This document shows, one piece after another, positions 44,423 through 53,418 of a stretch of 64,000 nucleotides of DNA; within the stretch, counting starts at the first letter, position 1; the number at the start of each line of letters is the position of its first letter. The stretch spans positions 1 through 64,000 of the forward strand of contig JBMFNX010000004.1 in assembly GCA_049969935.1 (NCBI GenBank), in the 5' to 3' direction. Under the pieces are notes generated by a model. The model saw only the letters and a list, made by a program, of their open reading frames with translations. It did not search any database and was not told the DNA's origin. Source of the stretch: JACIWG01 sp049969935 (lineage in GTDB: Archaea > Thermoproteota > Nitrososphaeria > JACIWG01). The position numbers were made by a program, and so were the translations under genes.

Positions 44423-45427
44423 ATGGTCAAGTTGGTTAAGGAAGAAGAAGTAGAAGATGAGCTTGATGTAGAAAATATTGAGGGAGTGGGGCCGACTACT
44501 AGAGACAAATTTTATGCTGCCGGAATATATGATATAAGACAGGTTCTAACATTCAGCCCCCAAGACCTTGTAGAAATATTGGGTATAAGCTACGATAAGG
44601 CAGTCGAGATCTCAAACAAGTCAAGAAAGAAGCTTGCAGAGCTTGGTCTAATGGAAAACTCCTTTTCAGTCGCAAGCGAAGTGCTTAAGAGGAGACTTTC
44701 GATAGACAGGATAACGACAGGCTCAAACAATCTCGACAACCTTCTCGGTGGAGGCATAGAAGTTGGAGCTTTAACAGAATTTTATGGAGAATTTGGAAGT
44801 GGAAAGACACAGATATGTCACACACTTTGCGTCACAGTACAGTTGCCTAGGGAAAAGAAGGGACTAAATGCTGGTGCAGTATACATTGATACAGAAAACA
44901 CTTTCAGACCAGAAAGAATCGAGTCTATCGCAAAGTTTAGGGGACTAGACCCAGAACAGGTTTTGAAAAGAATATTTGTTGGAAAAGTGTATAATGCAAG
45001 CCACCAGGAACTTTTGACAAGAGAAATTCCAAACTATATTGAAAGGGAAGACTGTAAGCTTGTGATAGTTGATTCAGCGATGACACACTTTAGAGCAGAA
45101 TATGTTGGAAGGTCGATGCTTTCAGAAAGACAGCAGAAGCTTAACAGGTACCTTCACACACTTTTAAGGCTTGCAGAAATATATAAGGTTGCAGTCGTCA
45201 TAACAAACCAAGTTCAGGCAGCACCAGACGTGTTCTTCGGAGACCCTACAAAGGCTTCCGGAGGACATGTTATGGCCCACGCGAGCACGTACAGGATATA
45301 TTTGAGAAAGTCTGGAAAAAATAGGATAGCTAGGATAGTTGATAGCCCATATCATGCTGAAGCAGACGCAATATTCACTCTGACAGAGGCTGGAATAGGA
45401 GACCCGGAAGAAAATTCTAAAAAATAG
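44423..45427 (+). CDS. radA: DNA recombinase RadA
   Basis: This 334-residue archaeal recombinase catalyses strand exchange in homologous recombination. The helix-hairpin-helix N-terminal domain GVGPTTRDKFYAAGIYDI (21-38) is followed by Walker A GEFGSGKTQ (122-130), YIDTENTFRPER, Walker B LVIVDSAMTHFRAEY, and ITNQVQAAPD of the DNA-binding loop. Length and ends match RadA. A divergent RadA-like protein lacking the P-loop lies at 33174. Start ATG 44423. Confidence 0.95.
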   Translation: MVKLVKEEEVEDELDVENIEGVGPTTRDKFYAAGIYDIRQVLTFSPQDLVEILGISYDKAVEISNKSRKKLAELGLMENSFSVASEVLKRRLSIDRITTGSNNLDNLLGGGIEVGALTEFYGEFGSGKTQICHTLCVTVQLPREKKGLNAGAVYIDTENTFRPERIESIAKFRGLDPEQVLKRIFVGKVYNASHQELLTREIPNYIEREDCKLVIVDSAMTHFRAEYVGRSMLSERQQKLNRYLHTLLRLAEIYKVAVVITNQVQAAPDVFFGDPTKASGGHVMAHASTYRIYLRKSGKNRIARIVDSPYHAEADAIFTLTEAGIGDPEENSKK

Positions 45428-45439
45428 TGTTGGATATTG

Positions 45440-45448
45440 TATATATAG
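45440..45448 (+). promoter_or_regulatory. TATA box of the large surface-protein gene
   Basis: TATATATAG is centred 27 nt before ATG 45471, matching leaderless spacing for that ATG and not for the upstream in-frame TTG 45450, which lies only six bases away. This decides the start. Confidence 0.55.
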
Positions 45449-45470
45449 ATTGTCTTATGTAGGTTATGGT

Positions 45471-48140
45471 ATGGTGGGAAAAGCTTCAGCCTTAGCCATA
45501 ATTTCTTTCATAATATTATCAACATTACCAATATCATATACTATTCAGTCGCCTGAATATTATGAGAATATAACATTATATGTTGTTGGAAAAAATGTTC
45601 TTGTAAGATACAATTTTACTGGAACAGGAGTTGGCTTGATAGAGGCTAAGATTTTAGAGGAAAAGTTTTCAGGAGTAGACTACTTTAAACTTTATGTAAG
45701 CCAATTTGACAGCTTTCCAACAGAATACGCGTACTTTAGTAGCATAGGATACAATATACTTTTATGTGAATACAATATTCCAAGCGCTGCAATATTATAT
45801 GTTCACTCGAAAACATTTCAAGAGGCAAGCTCGTTTGCTGAAGAAATAGAAAATCGTACAGGATTATCGTTCACATACTATGGAAATAATGGAGAAATGT
45901 TCATGTTCATTTCACCCTCTTCCTTCGTTGACGTGCTAGAAAATTTTTTGTGGAAGACCATTCCAACAGCATATGGTGGATTCACAAAATTATTAGATAA
46001 AAGAGATGTTGCATTTTCTGCAATAAGAGAAATTGGTTTTATAGGAAAAATGGTTGATGGAAAAGTTTCACAGAGTATAATAGTAGACATTCTTAAGACA
46101 AACGCTTTTTCCGGAAATAGTCTGAGGACAGGATTAGATATCTTCCTTTCAAGCAGGGTAAACAGTTCAGTCTACACAAACTTAGGCAGTTTCAAAATAA
46201 TATCATATGGGCAGATTATAGAAAAAAGTGATGCAGGATATGTTAAAAATGATGTTGGCAAAAAAACTTCAGAGCTAACTATAACGGTTCCAGGAAACGG
46301 TGTCCTACACTTTCCAAACATAACACTTGCTGAAGCCACACCAAGCTTAATTATAGAGAGAGAGTTTTCGAAGACAGCCTTAAAATTTGGTGAAGAATTT
46401 GAAGTACAAGTTAGGGTGAGAAACATTGGGACAGCGGATGCTGAAGACATAAAGTTTGAAGACAGCTGGTGGATGAAAGGAGGAAAGTTTACACTTACAG
46501 CAGGCAAATATTCTGACCAAGTAAGTAAACTTGGTCCAGGAGAAAATCGTACAATAGTTTACAGGCTAAAGGTTCAAACAAGAGATACTGAAAGCTTTTA
46601 TGTTAAGCCATTGAATATAACATACTTTTGGGCCGTCAGTGGAGAAAGATTAGCTTTTAATGCAGTCTCAAACGACGCGTACATGCTTTTGAACCAAGAC
46701 GGGCCATCAATATACACTATTGCAACATTATCCACTTCCCAAACAAGCTTTGGAGTCGGAAAGAAGGTGACGCTTGAGATAAAGAATAGGGGAAGCTGGA
46801 CAGCATTCAACATAACATTGTATGGAGAAAGTATAGAGTTCCTGCCACCACAAGAAAGTGTGCAAAAGGTTATAGAAGTGGGTCTTGACAACATGAGCCA
46901 GCCGTTTAAGGAGAAAGTGTTCAGGTGCCAATGGAGTAATGGAAAAGAGGCTAAAGTTTCTGTATCAAACAACATAGTTTTAGCTAACTCATATGATAAA
47001 ATGGGTATCGCCATACTGAGCTTAAAAAGGAATATAGGACAAATTATTTCAGGAGACAAAATATACCTTAACATAACATTAAATTTGAAAAACTTTGGGT
47101 CGAAAAGTGTGTCAAATACTACGGTTTGGGAGAACATTCCCAAGGGAATAAAGTATGTTAATGGAAGCCTTAAACAAGATGAAAAAGGACTTTACGTTTT
47201 CGAAGAAAGTATTGGGGCTAACAGTTCAAAAACATACAGGTACCTTTTTATGGTAGAAGATTTGAGCAAAAACTATGTTCTCGGACCAGCCTATGCAGAA
47301 TACTTTTTGGATGGAAAAAAATATTCTAGCCTAAGCACATTAAATGGTGCTCCAATAGGGTTAAAGATAATATTGCACTTGGATGAAAACAACATCTTCC
47401 AAAACTATAATGTGAACGGATACTATTCTATAAAAAATTTAGGAGACAAGAACGTTTACAGGGTTTCGGCAAAAATACTTTACAATCCTTCAATAAATAT
47501 TACAATATTAGGTAATCCAACAAATACGACTATACTAAGGCCAGGGTTTGAGGAAAAAGTGTACTTTAAAGTTAATGGCAAAAGTTTAGGCTTAAATAAT
47601 AGCGTTAAACTTAATATAAGATACTTTTTTGGAGGAAGACAATATAATGTTAATTCAACAACAGTCTATGTTAACGTGTACACTCTTCCAGAAATAATAT
47701 TCAATGTGCTAGGTGAAGCTGTTGAAGGAAAACCATTCGAACTCAATATAACTGTAAAAAATACTGCACCACTAGAAATTGAGAACATACACTTTAAGAT
47801 CCTTATACCTCCACAGATTAAGATTATAGAAAATCTTTCACCATCTACAGCAAAAATTTCAAATAATACGATAGAGATATCGATACCAAAAATGGGTGAA
47901 AGTAGTAAGGAGACTATAGCCTTAAAGCTAATTAGTGATACAGCAAGAGAATACACTTTAACCAGTTCAGAATTATCCTTCACCTATAAAGGGGAAAGCG
48001 TGACAGCACCTTCTCAGACAGCAAAGGTTAAAGTGTCTGACGACATAGTTTCAAGATACCTTATACCATTAGCTATTGCAATAGCATTAATGGTTGGTGG
48101 AAGAATAGCCTTAGGATCGATAAAAAGGGGGAAAGAATAA
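45471..48140 (+). CDS. Large membrane-anchored extracellular protein with CARDB/DUF11-like repeats
   Basis: From ATG 45471 the product is 889 residues. An N-terminal signal (GKASALAIISFIILSTLPIS) leads into a domain without a known motif. Several beta-sandwich repeats of the CARDB/DUF11 kind follow, for instance VRNIGTADAEDIKFED, LKNFGSKSVSNTTVWENIP and VKNTAPLEIENIHFKILIPP. The C-terminus has one membrane helix, YLIPLAIAIALMVGGRIALG, and a basic tail. Many N-x-S/T sequons suggest heavy N-glycosylation. It should be an outward-facing cell-surface protein, possibly adhesive or S-layer-associated. It lies just after radA. Confidence 0.78.
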   Translation: MVGKASALAIISFIILSTLPISYTIQSPEYYENITLYVVGKNVLVRYNFTGTGVGLIEAKILEEKFSGVDYFKLYVSQFDSFPTEYAYFSSIGYNILLCEYNIPSAAILYVHSKTFQEASSFAEEIENRTGLSFTYYGNNGEMFMFISPSSFVDVLENFLWKTIPTAYGGFTKLLDKRDVAFSAIREIGFIGKMVDGKVSQSIIVDILKTNAFSGNSLRTGLDIFLSSRVNSSVYTNLGSFKIISYGQIIEKSDAGYVKNDVGKKTSELTITVPGNGVLHFPNITLAEATPSLIIEREFSKTALKFGEEFEVQVRVRNIGTADAEDIKFEDSWWMKGGKFTLTAGKYSDQVSKLGPGENRTIVYRLKVQTRDTESFYVKPLNITYFWAVSGERLAFNAVSNDAYMLLNQDGPSIYTIATLSTSQTSFGVGKKVTLEIKNRGSWTAFNITLYGESIEFLPPQESVQKVIEVGLDNMSQPFKEKVFRCQWSNGKEAKVSVSNNIVLANSYDKMGIAILSLKRNIGQIISGDKIYLNITLNLKNFGSKSVSNTTVWENIPKGIKYVNGSLKQDEKGLYVFEESIGANSSKTYRYLFMVEDLSKNYVLGPAYAEYFLDGKKYSSLSTLNGAPIGLKIILHLDENNIFQNYNVNGYYSIKNLGDKNVYRVSAKILYNPSINITILGNPTNTTILRPGFEEKVYFKVNGKSLGLNNSVKLNIRYFFGGRQYNVNSTTVYVNVYTLPEIIFNVLGEAVEGKPFELNITVKNTAPLEIENIHFKILIPPQIKIIENLSPSTAKISNNTIEISIPKMGESSKETIALKLISDTAREYTLTSSELSFTYKGESVTAPSQTAKVKVSDDIVSRYLIPLAIAIALMVGGRIALGSIKRGKE

Positions 48141-48146
48141 AATTTT

Positions 48147-49604
48147 TTAACGTTTTAATGGAACAGAAAATGCTTCCTCAATCTTCTGCCTATGGATTGT
48201 GTTCATGCTACAGAAGGGTATTATTCTACCATCTGGGACAGCATAGTGTATGCTGCATCTTTCAACCCTTTCAAGGTCAAAATTGTATGGGTCCATGAAA
48301 TGCATGTCACCGACCATAACAATTTTTCTCATAAACTTTCCTAGAGAATGATATGAGCCGTTAGAGAGGAAGGCGCTTACAAGAGATGAAAGTGTACCTA
48401 GACTCAAATGTCTTAATGCTGAGGCAGCCTTAATCTTACCCAAAGTCTTCTTACCCGAGGACATGGTTTCAGCTGCACTTGACAGGGCTTCAACAAACTT
48501 TTCAACATTAGCATGCCTTGTTATTGGCTCATAATCATTCTTTTCCCTGTCGACAACAAGAAATGTTGCAGCACCACAGTTTTGGTGACAGGTAAAGGTG
48601 GGCTGAGGAGCGCCTTTAAGTTCTGCTATGAAGTCGGAAATTGGTGCAACAAATGGGATCGGATACCAGTCCTCCATCCTAATCTTTCCATTAGTTTGCT
48701 TTTCAGCATTATTTATTACATCGGAGGTCGTTATCCTATATTCTAGAAGCTTAGAGGTGTCGATTCTGCCTGCAAATGAAACTGGCTGAAAGTTTACACA
48801 TCTAACAACATCACTGTTTCTTACACCAAATTCTATCAGGGCACCTACTTCCCCGTCATTTATACCCTTAACCACGGTTGGAACAAGTACAAGGCTTTCG
48901 TGGCCTAGAAACCTTAAATTTTCTACAGCCTTAAGCTTAATATCAAGCAGGTCAGCACCCTTCATTTTAATATATGCTTCCCTTGTTAGACTATCAAATG
49001 ATAGATAGAAGGTGCTTACACCCGCGTCAATAAGTTCCTTCAAATAGTCTATGTCCCTTGCTATTCTAACACCGTTGGTGTTAACTTCAACATGGTGTAT
49101 TCCAATCTTTTTAGCGTATCTGACGATTTCAGGCAAATCGTCTCTTAAAGTTGGTTCTCCACCACTCAACTGTACAGCGTACGTGGGCACAGGCCTATTA
49201 TTTCGAAGATTATCTAGCATCTGCTTAACCTGATCCAGTGAAGGCTGATATAGGTAGCCTACAGCTGCTGCGTTTGCAAAACAAATGGGGCAACGAAGAT
49301 TGCATGCGTTTGTCACGTCAACTATACCTAATATTGTATGAGACTTGTGTTCATTACATATTCCGCAGTCGAATGGGCAGCCTATTGACCTTTTTGTTCT
49401 AGGATTTTCTATACCATCGCCAACCCGCTCATACTGTTGAACACGCTTATACCATCTGTAGTCGGACATGTAAATGTCCCTGAACTCTCCATGCTCTTCA
49501 CATGATTTCCTCATGTAGACGACATTATCTTCAACATAAAGTTCTGCCTTAATCACTTTAAAGCACACGGGGCAAAGGCTTCTTGTGAACTTAATATGCT
49601 CCAA
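48147..49604 (-). CDS. tes: Radical SAM protein of the tetraether lipid synthase (Tes/GDGT synthase) type
   Basis: This 485-residue protein has an N-terminal rubredoxin-like CPVC (11-14) with a further cysteine at 35, a second cluster motif CPFDCGIC (76-83), the radical SAM motif CNLRCPIC (101-108), QLSGGEPTLRDD, and C-terminal cysteines in RCSIHYAVPDGRIIPFC. This multi-cluster layout is that of the MJ0619/Tes family, which couples two archaeol chains at their methyl ends to make tetraether lipids in the membrane. Other family members have unknown roles, so the exact activity is inferred. GGGPS and GGR genes elsewhere in the window act earlier in this pathway. Confidence 0.72.
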   Translation of the reverse strand: MEHIKFTRSLCPVCFKVIKAELYVEDNVVYMRKSCEEHGEFRDIYMSDYRWYKRVQQYERVGDGIENPRTKRSIGCPFDCGICNEHKSHTILGIVDVTNACNLRCPICFANAAAVGYLYQPSLDQVKQMLDNLRNNRPVPTYAVQLSGGEPTLRDDLPEIVRYAKKIGIHHVEVNTNGVRIARDIDYLKELIDAGVSTFYLSFDSLTREAYIKMKGADLLDIKLKAVENLRFLGHESLVLVPTVVKGINDGEVGALIEFGVRNSDVVRCVNFQPVSFAGRIDTSKLLEYRITTSDVINNAEKQTNGKIRMEDWYPIPFVAPISDFIAELKGAPQPTFTCHQNCGAATFLVVDREKNDYEPITRHANVEKFVEALSSAAETMSSGKKTLGKIKAASALRHLSLGTLSSLVSAFLSNGSYHSLGKFMRKIVMVGDMHFMDPYNFDLERVERCSIHYAVPDGRIIPFCSMNTIHRQKIEEAFSVPLKR

Positions 49605-49704
49605 TCCACATCATCAAAAGTGACGAAGACTCTTCTATAAAAGATTTGTTTTTAACAGCATCCTATTTTGACATACACATGGTTTTAATATTAAAAATTT
49701 TATA

Positions 49705-50445
49705 TTACCACGTCATATTTTTAATTTCTCTTGCAGAGGCCCTAACATTATTTGATTCTATAATTGCTCTAGCCACAATAAGATAGTCTGAGCCAGCTCG
49801 TACAGCCTCTCTAGGATCACCACCTTGAACAAAAATGCCTGGAGAGAATATTGGAATATCTTTAACCCTAGCCCTCACATATTTTATGATAGAAGGGTTT
49901 GTGGCGCCAACAATCAGGCCGTCCACATTCCATTCTACAGCCCTTTCTATAAACAGGTCATACATTTTAACGGAAACACCGCCCTTTAGAACATCAAGCC
50001 CATATCCTTCAACAGCACCCTTATGGCTCATATACGTTAAAGTTATTATGCCCCTGTCTTTGGAATGCGCTTCCTGAATGCATGGGCCTAAACCTTCCTC
50101 GAAACCGACAAATGGATTACATATTACGGCATCAAATCCTATGTCCCACAAAATTTTTGTTGCAACAACGTTGGTTGCTGAAATATCATTCAGTTTCAAG
50201 TCCGCTATAGCCTGAAGGTTATGAGCATGCGCTTTGCCTACAATTTCTTTTAACTCATTAAAGCCCAAGGGTATAATAAGGTGAAGATTCACTTTAATAC
50301 CGCATACTTCATCACATACTTCGTCTAGAATCTTCAACGCCTTTGACATGAGATTTTCAGGAAGATCTGGTTTTAGGTCTAAGCCTAAAACGATTCTACT
50401 CCTTTTCTCTAAACTAGAGTTTCTCATCCTTTCAGAAAAGGCCAT
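49705..50445 (-). CDS. pyrF: Orotidine 5'-phosphate decarboxylase
   Basis: This 246-residue TIM-barrel enzyme performs the last step of UMP synthesis. The hallmark DLKLNDI (near 79-85) holds the catalytic lysine and aspartates; RIVLGLDLKP near 17-26 is the first strand, and FSPGIFVQGGDPREAVRAGS near 200-219 binds phosphate. Start is ATG 50445 or ATG 50427, the latter forming an ATGA overlap with the stop of the upstream hypothetical gene. The pair is co-transcribed on the minus strand. pyrC is at 38866. Confidence 0.9.
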   Translation of the reverse strand: MAFSERMRNSSLEKRSRIVLGLDLKPDLPENLMSKALKILDEVCDEVCGIKVNLHLIIPLGFNELKEIVGKAHAHNLQAIADLKLNDISATNVVATKILWDIGFDAVICNPFVGFEEGLGPCIQEAHSKDRGIITLTYMSHKGAVEGYGLDVLKGGVSVKMYDLFIERAVEWNVDGLIVGATNPSIIKYVRARVKDIPIFSPGIFVQGGDPREAVRAGSDYLIVARAIIESNNVRASAREIKNMTW

Positions 50446-51128
50446 ATGTTACCCTTTTCAGGTAAATGCTTCACCTTTATAATCTTTGCATACACAAAAC
50501 CTGATTCATCAACATTGTTGGTGTATTCTAGCAGATTCTTTTCTGAAGAATATTTTATAAAATTTTTGTTGATAGTGTCTGTTATAACATAATATACTTT
50601 TGCTGGAAAACCTTCCCCGTAACTCAATATTGTAAACAGCATACTCACACCATGGCTGTTAACATAGAATAGTGGTAAAATGGATTCTTCATAAAACATT
50701 TTATATGTTGCAACCCTTACGAGGCTACCTACATCCGCAAGCTCTACAAAAGAATTCTTTTTAAATGGAAAAGTTTTACTCCTAAACCAGTTTCTAGGAG
50801 GATTTTTCAGAAATATTATTGGAGCATAAATGTATGACGCATTATGCACTGTAGTGAAAAAGTCAACGGATTCCACACCATACACATTCTTGTATCCAAG
50901 ATAGTTTCCAACCTTCTCTGAAACCACAAACATGTAGTCAACCCTTTTCACGTCAACCTGATATTGGATGAAAAGTGTCCAAAATCCATTGTTCCTGAAA
51001 GCGAATACAGGCTGTGGAACATGCTCGAATGAGCATACTAGTCTCGCAAAATCCTGTATTGATGATAGTTCGAAGGCCATAATCTTGACATCAGCCTTAA
51101 CAAGAGCATGATAAAAAATTTTAAACAT
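50424..51128 (-). CDS. Hypothetical protein, unknown family
   Basis: I start this gene at ATG 51128 (about 234 residues); GTG 51179 would overlap the divergent gene. The protein is mixed alpha/beta and rich in aromatic residues (FRNNGFWTLFIQYQVDVKRV, FLKNPPRNWFRSKTFPF, PLFYVNSHGVSM). I see no cysteine cluster, P-loop, signal or membrane helix. It overlaps the start of pyrF by 22 bp and so may be linked in expression to pyrimidine synthesis. I do not recognise the fold. Confidence 0.6.
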   Translation of the reverse strand: MFKIFYHALVKADVKIMAFELSSIQDFARLVCSFEHVPQPVFAFRNNGFWTLFIQYQVDVKRVDYMFVVSEKVGNYLGYKNVYGVESVDFFTTVHNASYIYAPIIFLKNPPRNWFRSKTFPFKKNSFVELADVGSLVRVATYKMFYEESILPLFYVNSHGVSMLFTILSYGEGFPAKVYYVITDTINKNFIKYSSEKNLLEYTNNVDESGFVYAKIIKVKHLPEKGNIWPFLKG

Positions 51129-51149
51129 AGCTAATGTAATGTGCAGAGC

Positions 51150-51557
51150 ATGCAACGTGAACAGAAAATTCTGGAGCACATAAATGCTTCCTTAGAGGCT
51201 ATCGGGAAACTGGAAAAGAATATGATTTCAAGAAATTCGGTAATAGAATTCGATGAACTTGCATGGGAAGCTTACAGAAACTGTGAGGCAGCAATATTTC
51301 TTCTAAAAATTGAAATGAGGTCAGTGGATGAATTCGATGATTCGAAACTCGTATTTGACCAAGATTATCCAGACTATAATATTTTTGTGGCAGAAGAACA
51401 TATTAGAAACGCATTAACACATATTGAAAAGAGGAGTCTAAGAGAGGCTTTAAATGAGCTTAGAATTGCAAGAAACATTTTGGCAGAACTTTTTGTCAGG
51501 TCAAGAAAAGAGAAAATTGATAGGATTAAAGCAAGTTTTAAGCAGAAAAAGTTTTAA
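51150..51557 (+). CDS. Hypothetical helical protein, unknown family
   Basis: ATG 51150 is preferred because TTTTAAA at 51119-51125 lies 28 nt upstream; GTG 51141 is an alternative. The product of about 135 residues looks all-helical with HINASLEAIGKLEKN, ELAWEAYRNCEAAIFLLKIE and ALNELRIARNILAELFVRS, as in small helical-bundle proteins such as HEPN-like or TPR-like domains. The HEPN R.{4-6}H motif is not evident. Divergent from the hypothetical gene at 51128 and 65 bp before the nicotinate PRTase gene. Confidence 0.6.
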   Translation: MQREQKILEHINASLEAIGKLEKNMISRNSVIEFDELAWEAYRNCEAAIFLLKIEMRSVDEFDDSKLVFDQDYPDYNIFVAEEHIRNALTHIEKRSLREALNELRIARNILAELFVRSRKEKIDRIKASFKQKKF

Positions 51558-51621
51558 CATTTAAAAAACCTTTTATTTAGTAGATAAATGACTGTGTAAA
51601 AGGAGAAACGGGTGTCCTTGT

Positions 51622-52833
51622 TTGGATAGAATGTTTTGGATTGCAAAGGAAGAGGAAATAAAGAAGGCTGAAACAACAGACGTCTACTTCTCTTACACGA
51701 AAAAGGTTCTAGAAAAATATGGACTGCATAAGAAGGTTATAATGGAAGTTTATGCAAGAAACCTGCCCTTCGAGGGAAACTGGGGTGTACTTTTAGGAGT
51801 ACACGACTGTATAAAGCTCCTTGAAGGCTTACCCTTTAAAGTTAAAAGTATGTGCGAGGGGGAAATATTTCAAGTTAATCCGAATTCGGTAGTATATGAG
51901 CCTGTAATGCAGATAGAATGCTATTACGACGACTTTTGCCTATACGAAAACCCACTACTTGGACTGCTCGCAGAAAACACTGGTATAGCTTCAAAGGCTG
52001 CAAGATACAGGCTTATTGCAGGAAAAAAGATACTTTTCAGCTTCGGTTCCAGAAGAATACATCCAGTCCTAGCGCCTGCCTCAGAAAGGGCAATATATAT
52101 TGCGGGATTCGATGGCGTTTCAAACATTCTAGCAGCAAAACTTATTGGCATAAAACCAGTCGGTACAATGCCACATGCCCTGATACAGGTATTCGGGGAC
52201 CAGAAAGAGGCATGGAAGGCTTTCGATTCAACATTATCTGAGGATGTTCCAAGAATAGCCTTGATAGACACATTCTATGATGAAAAGGCTGAAGCGATAA
52301 TGGCTTTAGAAACGTTAGGAGAAAAACTTGCTGGAGTAAGACTGGATACACCACGTTCAAGAAGAGGGGAATGGAGGAAGATTATTGAGGAAGTTAGATG
52401 GGAACTGAATGTTAGAGGTGGAAAGAATGTTAAAATATTTGTTAGTGGAAGCATAGATGAGAAGCTTATTCAGGAACTTAGTGATATAGTTGACGGCTTC
52501 GGAGTAGGCGCTTCAGTAAGTGCAGCGCCACCAGTAGATTTTAGTGCAAAGATTGTCGCAATTGAAGTCGATGGCAAAATGAAGCCTGTTGCAAAAAGAG
52601 GGGACATTGGTGGTGCGAAAAGCGTTTACAGAGACTGGAATTCGTTCACAGACTATGTTACGCTGAAAGAGAGTAAGCCGCCTTCAGAAAAGTTCACTCC
52701 ACTACTTGAGGACGTGATAGTTGATGGAGAGGTTGTTAAAGAGTTAGAAGACACTAGGAGGATAAGGGAAAAGGTTTTACAAAAAATTTCTATATTAAGA
52801 AGCGTGCAGCCAAAGATAGTTTATTCAGTCTAA
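51622..52833 (+). CDS. Nicotinate phosphoribosyltransferase
   Basis: This 403-residue enzyme makes nicotinate mononucleotide from nicotinate and PRPP in NAD salvage. It has the family's N-terminal mixed fold (TTDVYFSYTKKVLEKYG), FSFGSRRIHPVLAPASERAIYI in the barrel, the substrate-loop histidine in GTMPHALIQVFG near 180-191, and the phosphate-binding end FGVGASVSAAPPVDFSAKIV. Starts at TTG 51622 or ATG 51631. It lies 30 bp before the ECF-type membrane protein and PanK, together forming a vitamin-salvage group. Confidence 0.88.
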   Translation: MDRMFWIAKEEEIKKAETTDVYFSYTKKVLEKYGLHKKVIMEVYARNLPFEGNWGVLLGVHDCIKLLEGLPFKVKSMCEGEIFQVNPNSVVYEPVMQIECYYDDFCLYENPLLGLLAENTGIASKAARYRLIAGKKILFSFGSRRIHPVLAPASERAIYIAGFDGVSNILAAKLIGIKPVGTMPHALIQVFGDQKEAWKAFDSTLSEDVPRIALIDTFYDEKAEAIMALETLGEKLAGVRLDTPRSRRGEWRKIIEEVRWELNVRGGKNVKIFVSGSIDEKLIQELSDIVDGFGVGASVSAAPPVDFSAKIVAIEVDGKMKPVAKRGDIGGAKSVYRDWNSFTDYVTLKESKPPSEKFTPLLEDVIVDGEVVKELEDTRRIREKVLQKISILRSVQPKIVYSV

Positions 52834-52863
52834 AAATTTAAATCAAAATTTAGTGAGAAAAGT

Positions 52864-53418
52864 ATGGTTCCAGAAAATGTGGGAAAAAGATATTTTGAGA
52901 CGTCTCTAATAATAGTTTTTGGATCACTTTATGCTGTCACAGGATACTTTACCTTTTTTGGAATAAACTTTTATGGAGTAAGATTTTGGCCAGCGGTTGT
53001 AGTGCCTGCAGTAGCTGCGGTACTGTTTGGTGAAAAGGTTGGAGGCTGTTCAGCGGCTCTTGGAATACTTGTTTCAGACATTCTAGCACATGGCATGCTT
53101 TTCTTAAGTCTAACGGTTGGTGTGCCATCAAATTTTATCGCATTCTATATTATAGGAAAGGTTTGCAGAAGATATAGTCTAAAAAGGTACATGATTTCGG
53201 CAACAATAGGGTTGGCTGTTGGTTCAATAGTAATTGGTTTAGGATTATTTTTGTGGAGTCAAGCGTTCCCACTACCATTTAACAGTCAAATTACACCATT
53301 AGCCTTTGAGGCAATATTCTCCATATCAGCCTGGACCTTTATTTCAGAAATACCATTCTTATATATTCTTGTGCCACCATTGGTTAGGATGATAAAGGGT
53401 AGAGTGGGGAAAGTTTGA
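52864..53418 (+). CDS. Membrane protein resembling an ECF transporter S component
   Basis: This 184-residue protein has five or six hydrophobic segments (about 13-36, 40-60, 65-100, 108-130, 135-147, 155-178) and no ATPase motif. Its compact size, and FGINFYGVRFWPAVVVPAVAAVLFGEKVGG in two helices joined by a short loop, look like substrate-capture subunits of energy-coupling-factor transporters. Its stop overlaps the start of the type II pantothenate kinase gene by 4 bp, so pantothenate or a related precursor is the obvious cargo candidate. This is an inference from context. Confidence 0.6.
   Translation: MVPENVGKRYFETSLIIVFGSLYAVTGYFTFFGINFYGVRFWPAVVVPAVAAVLFGEKVGGCSAALGILVSDILAHGMLFLSLTVGVPSNFIAFYIIGKVCRRYSLKRYMISATIGLAVGSIVIGLGLFLWSQAFPLPFNSQITPLAFEAIFSISAWTFISEIPFLYILVPPLVRMIKGRVGKV

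Noticed and set aside
46598..47143. Minus-strand open frame of 181 residues inside the surface-protein gene
   Set aside because: It is an antisense shadow of the repeat domain; it has no ribosome site or promoter, and the plus-strand protein is clearly coding with signal and anchor.
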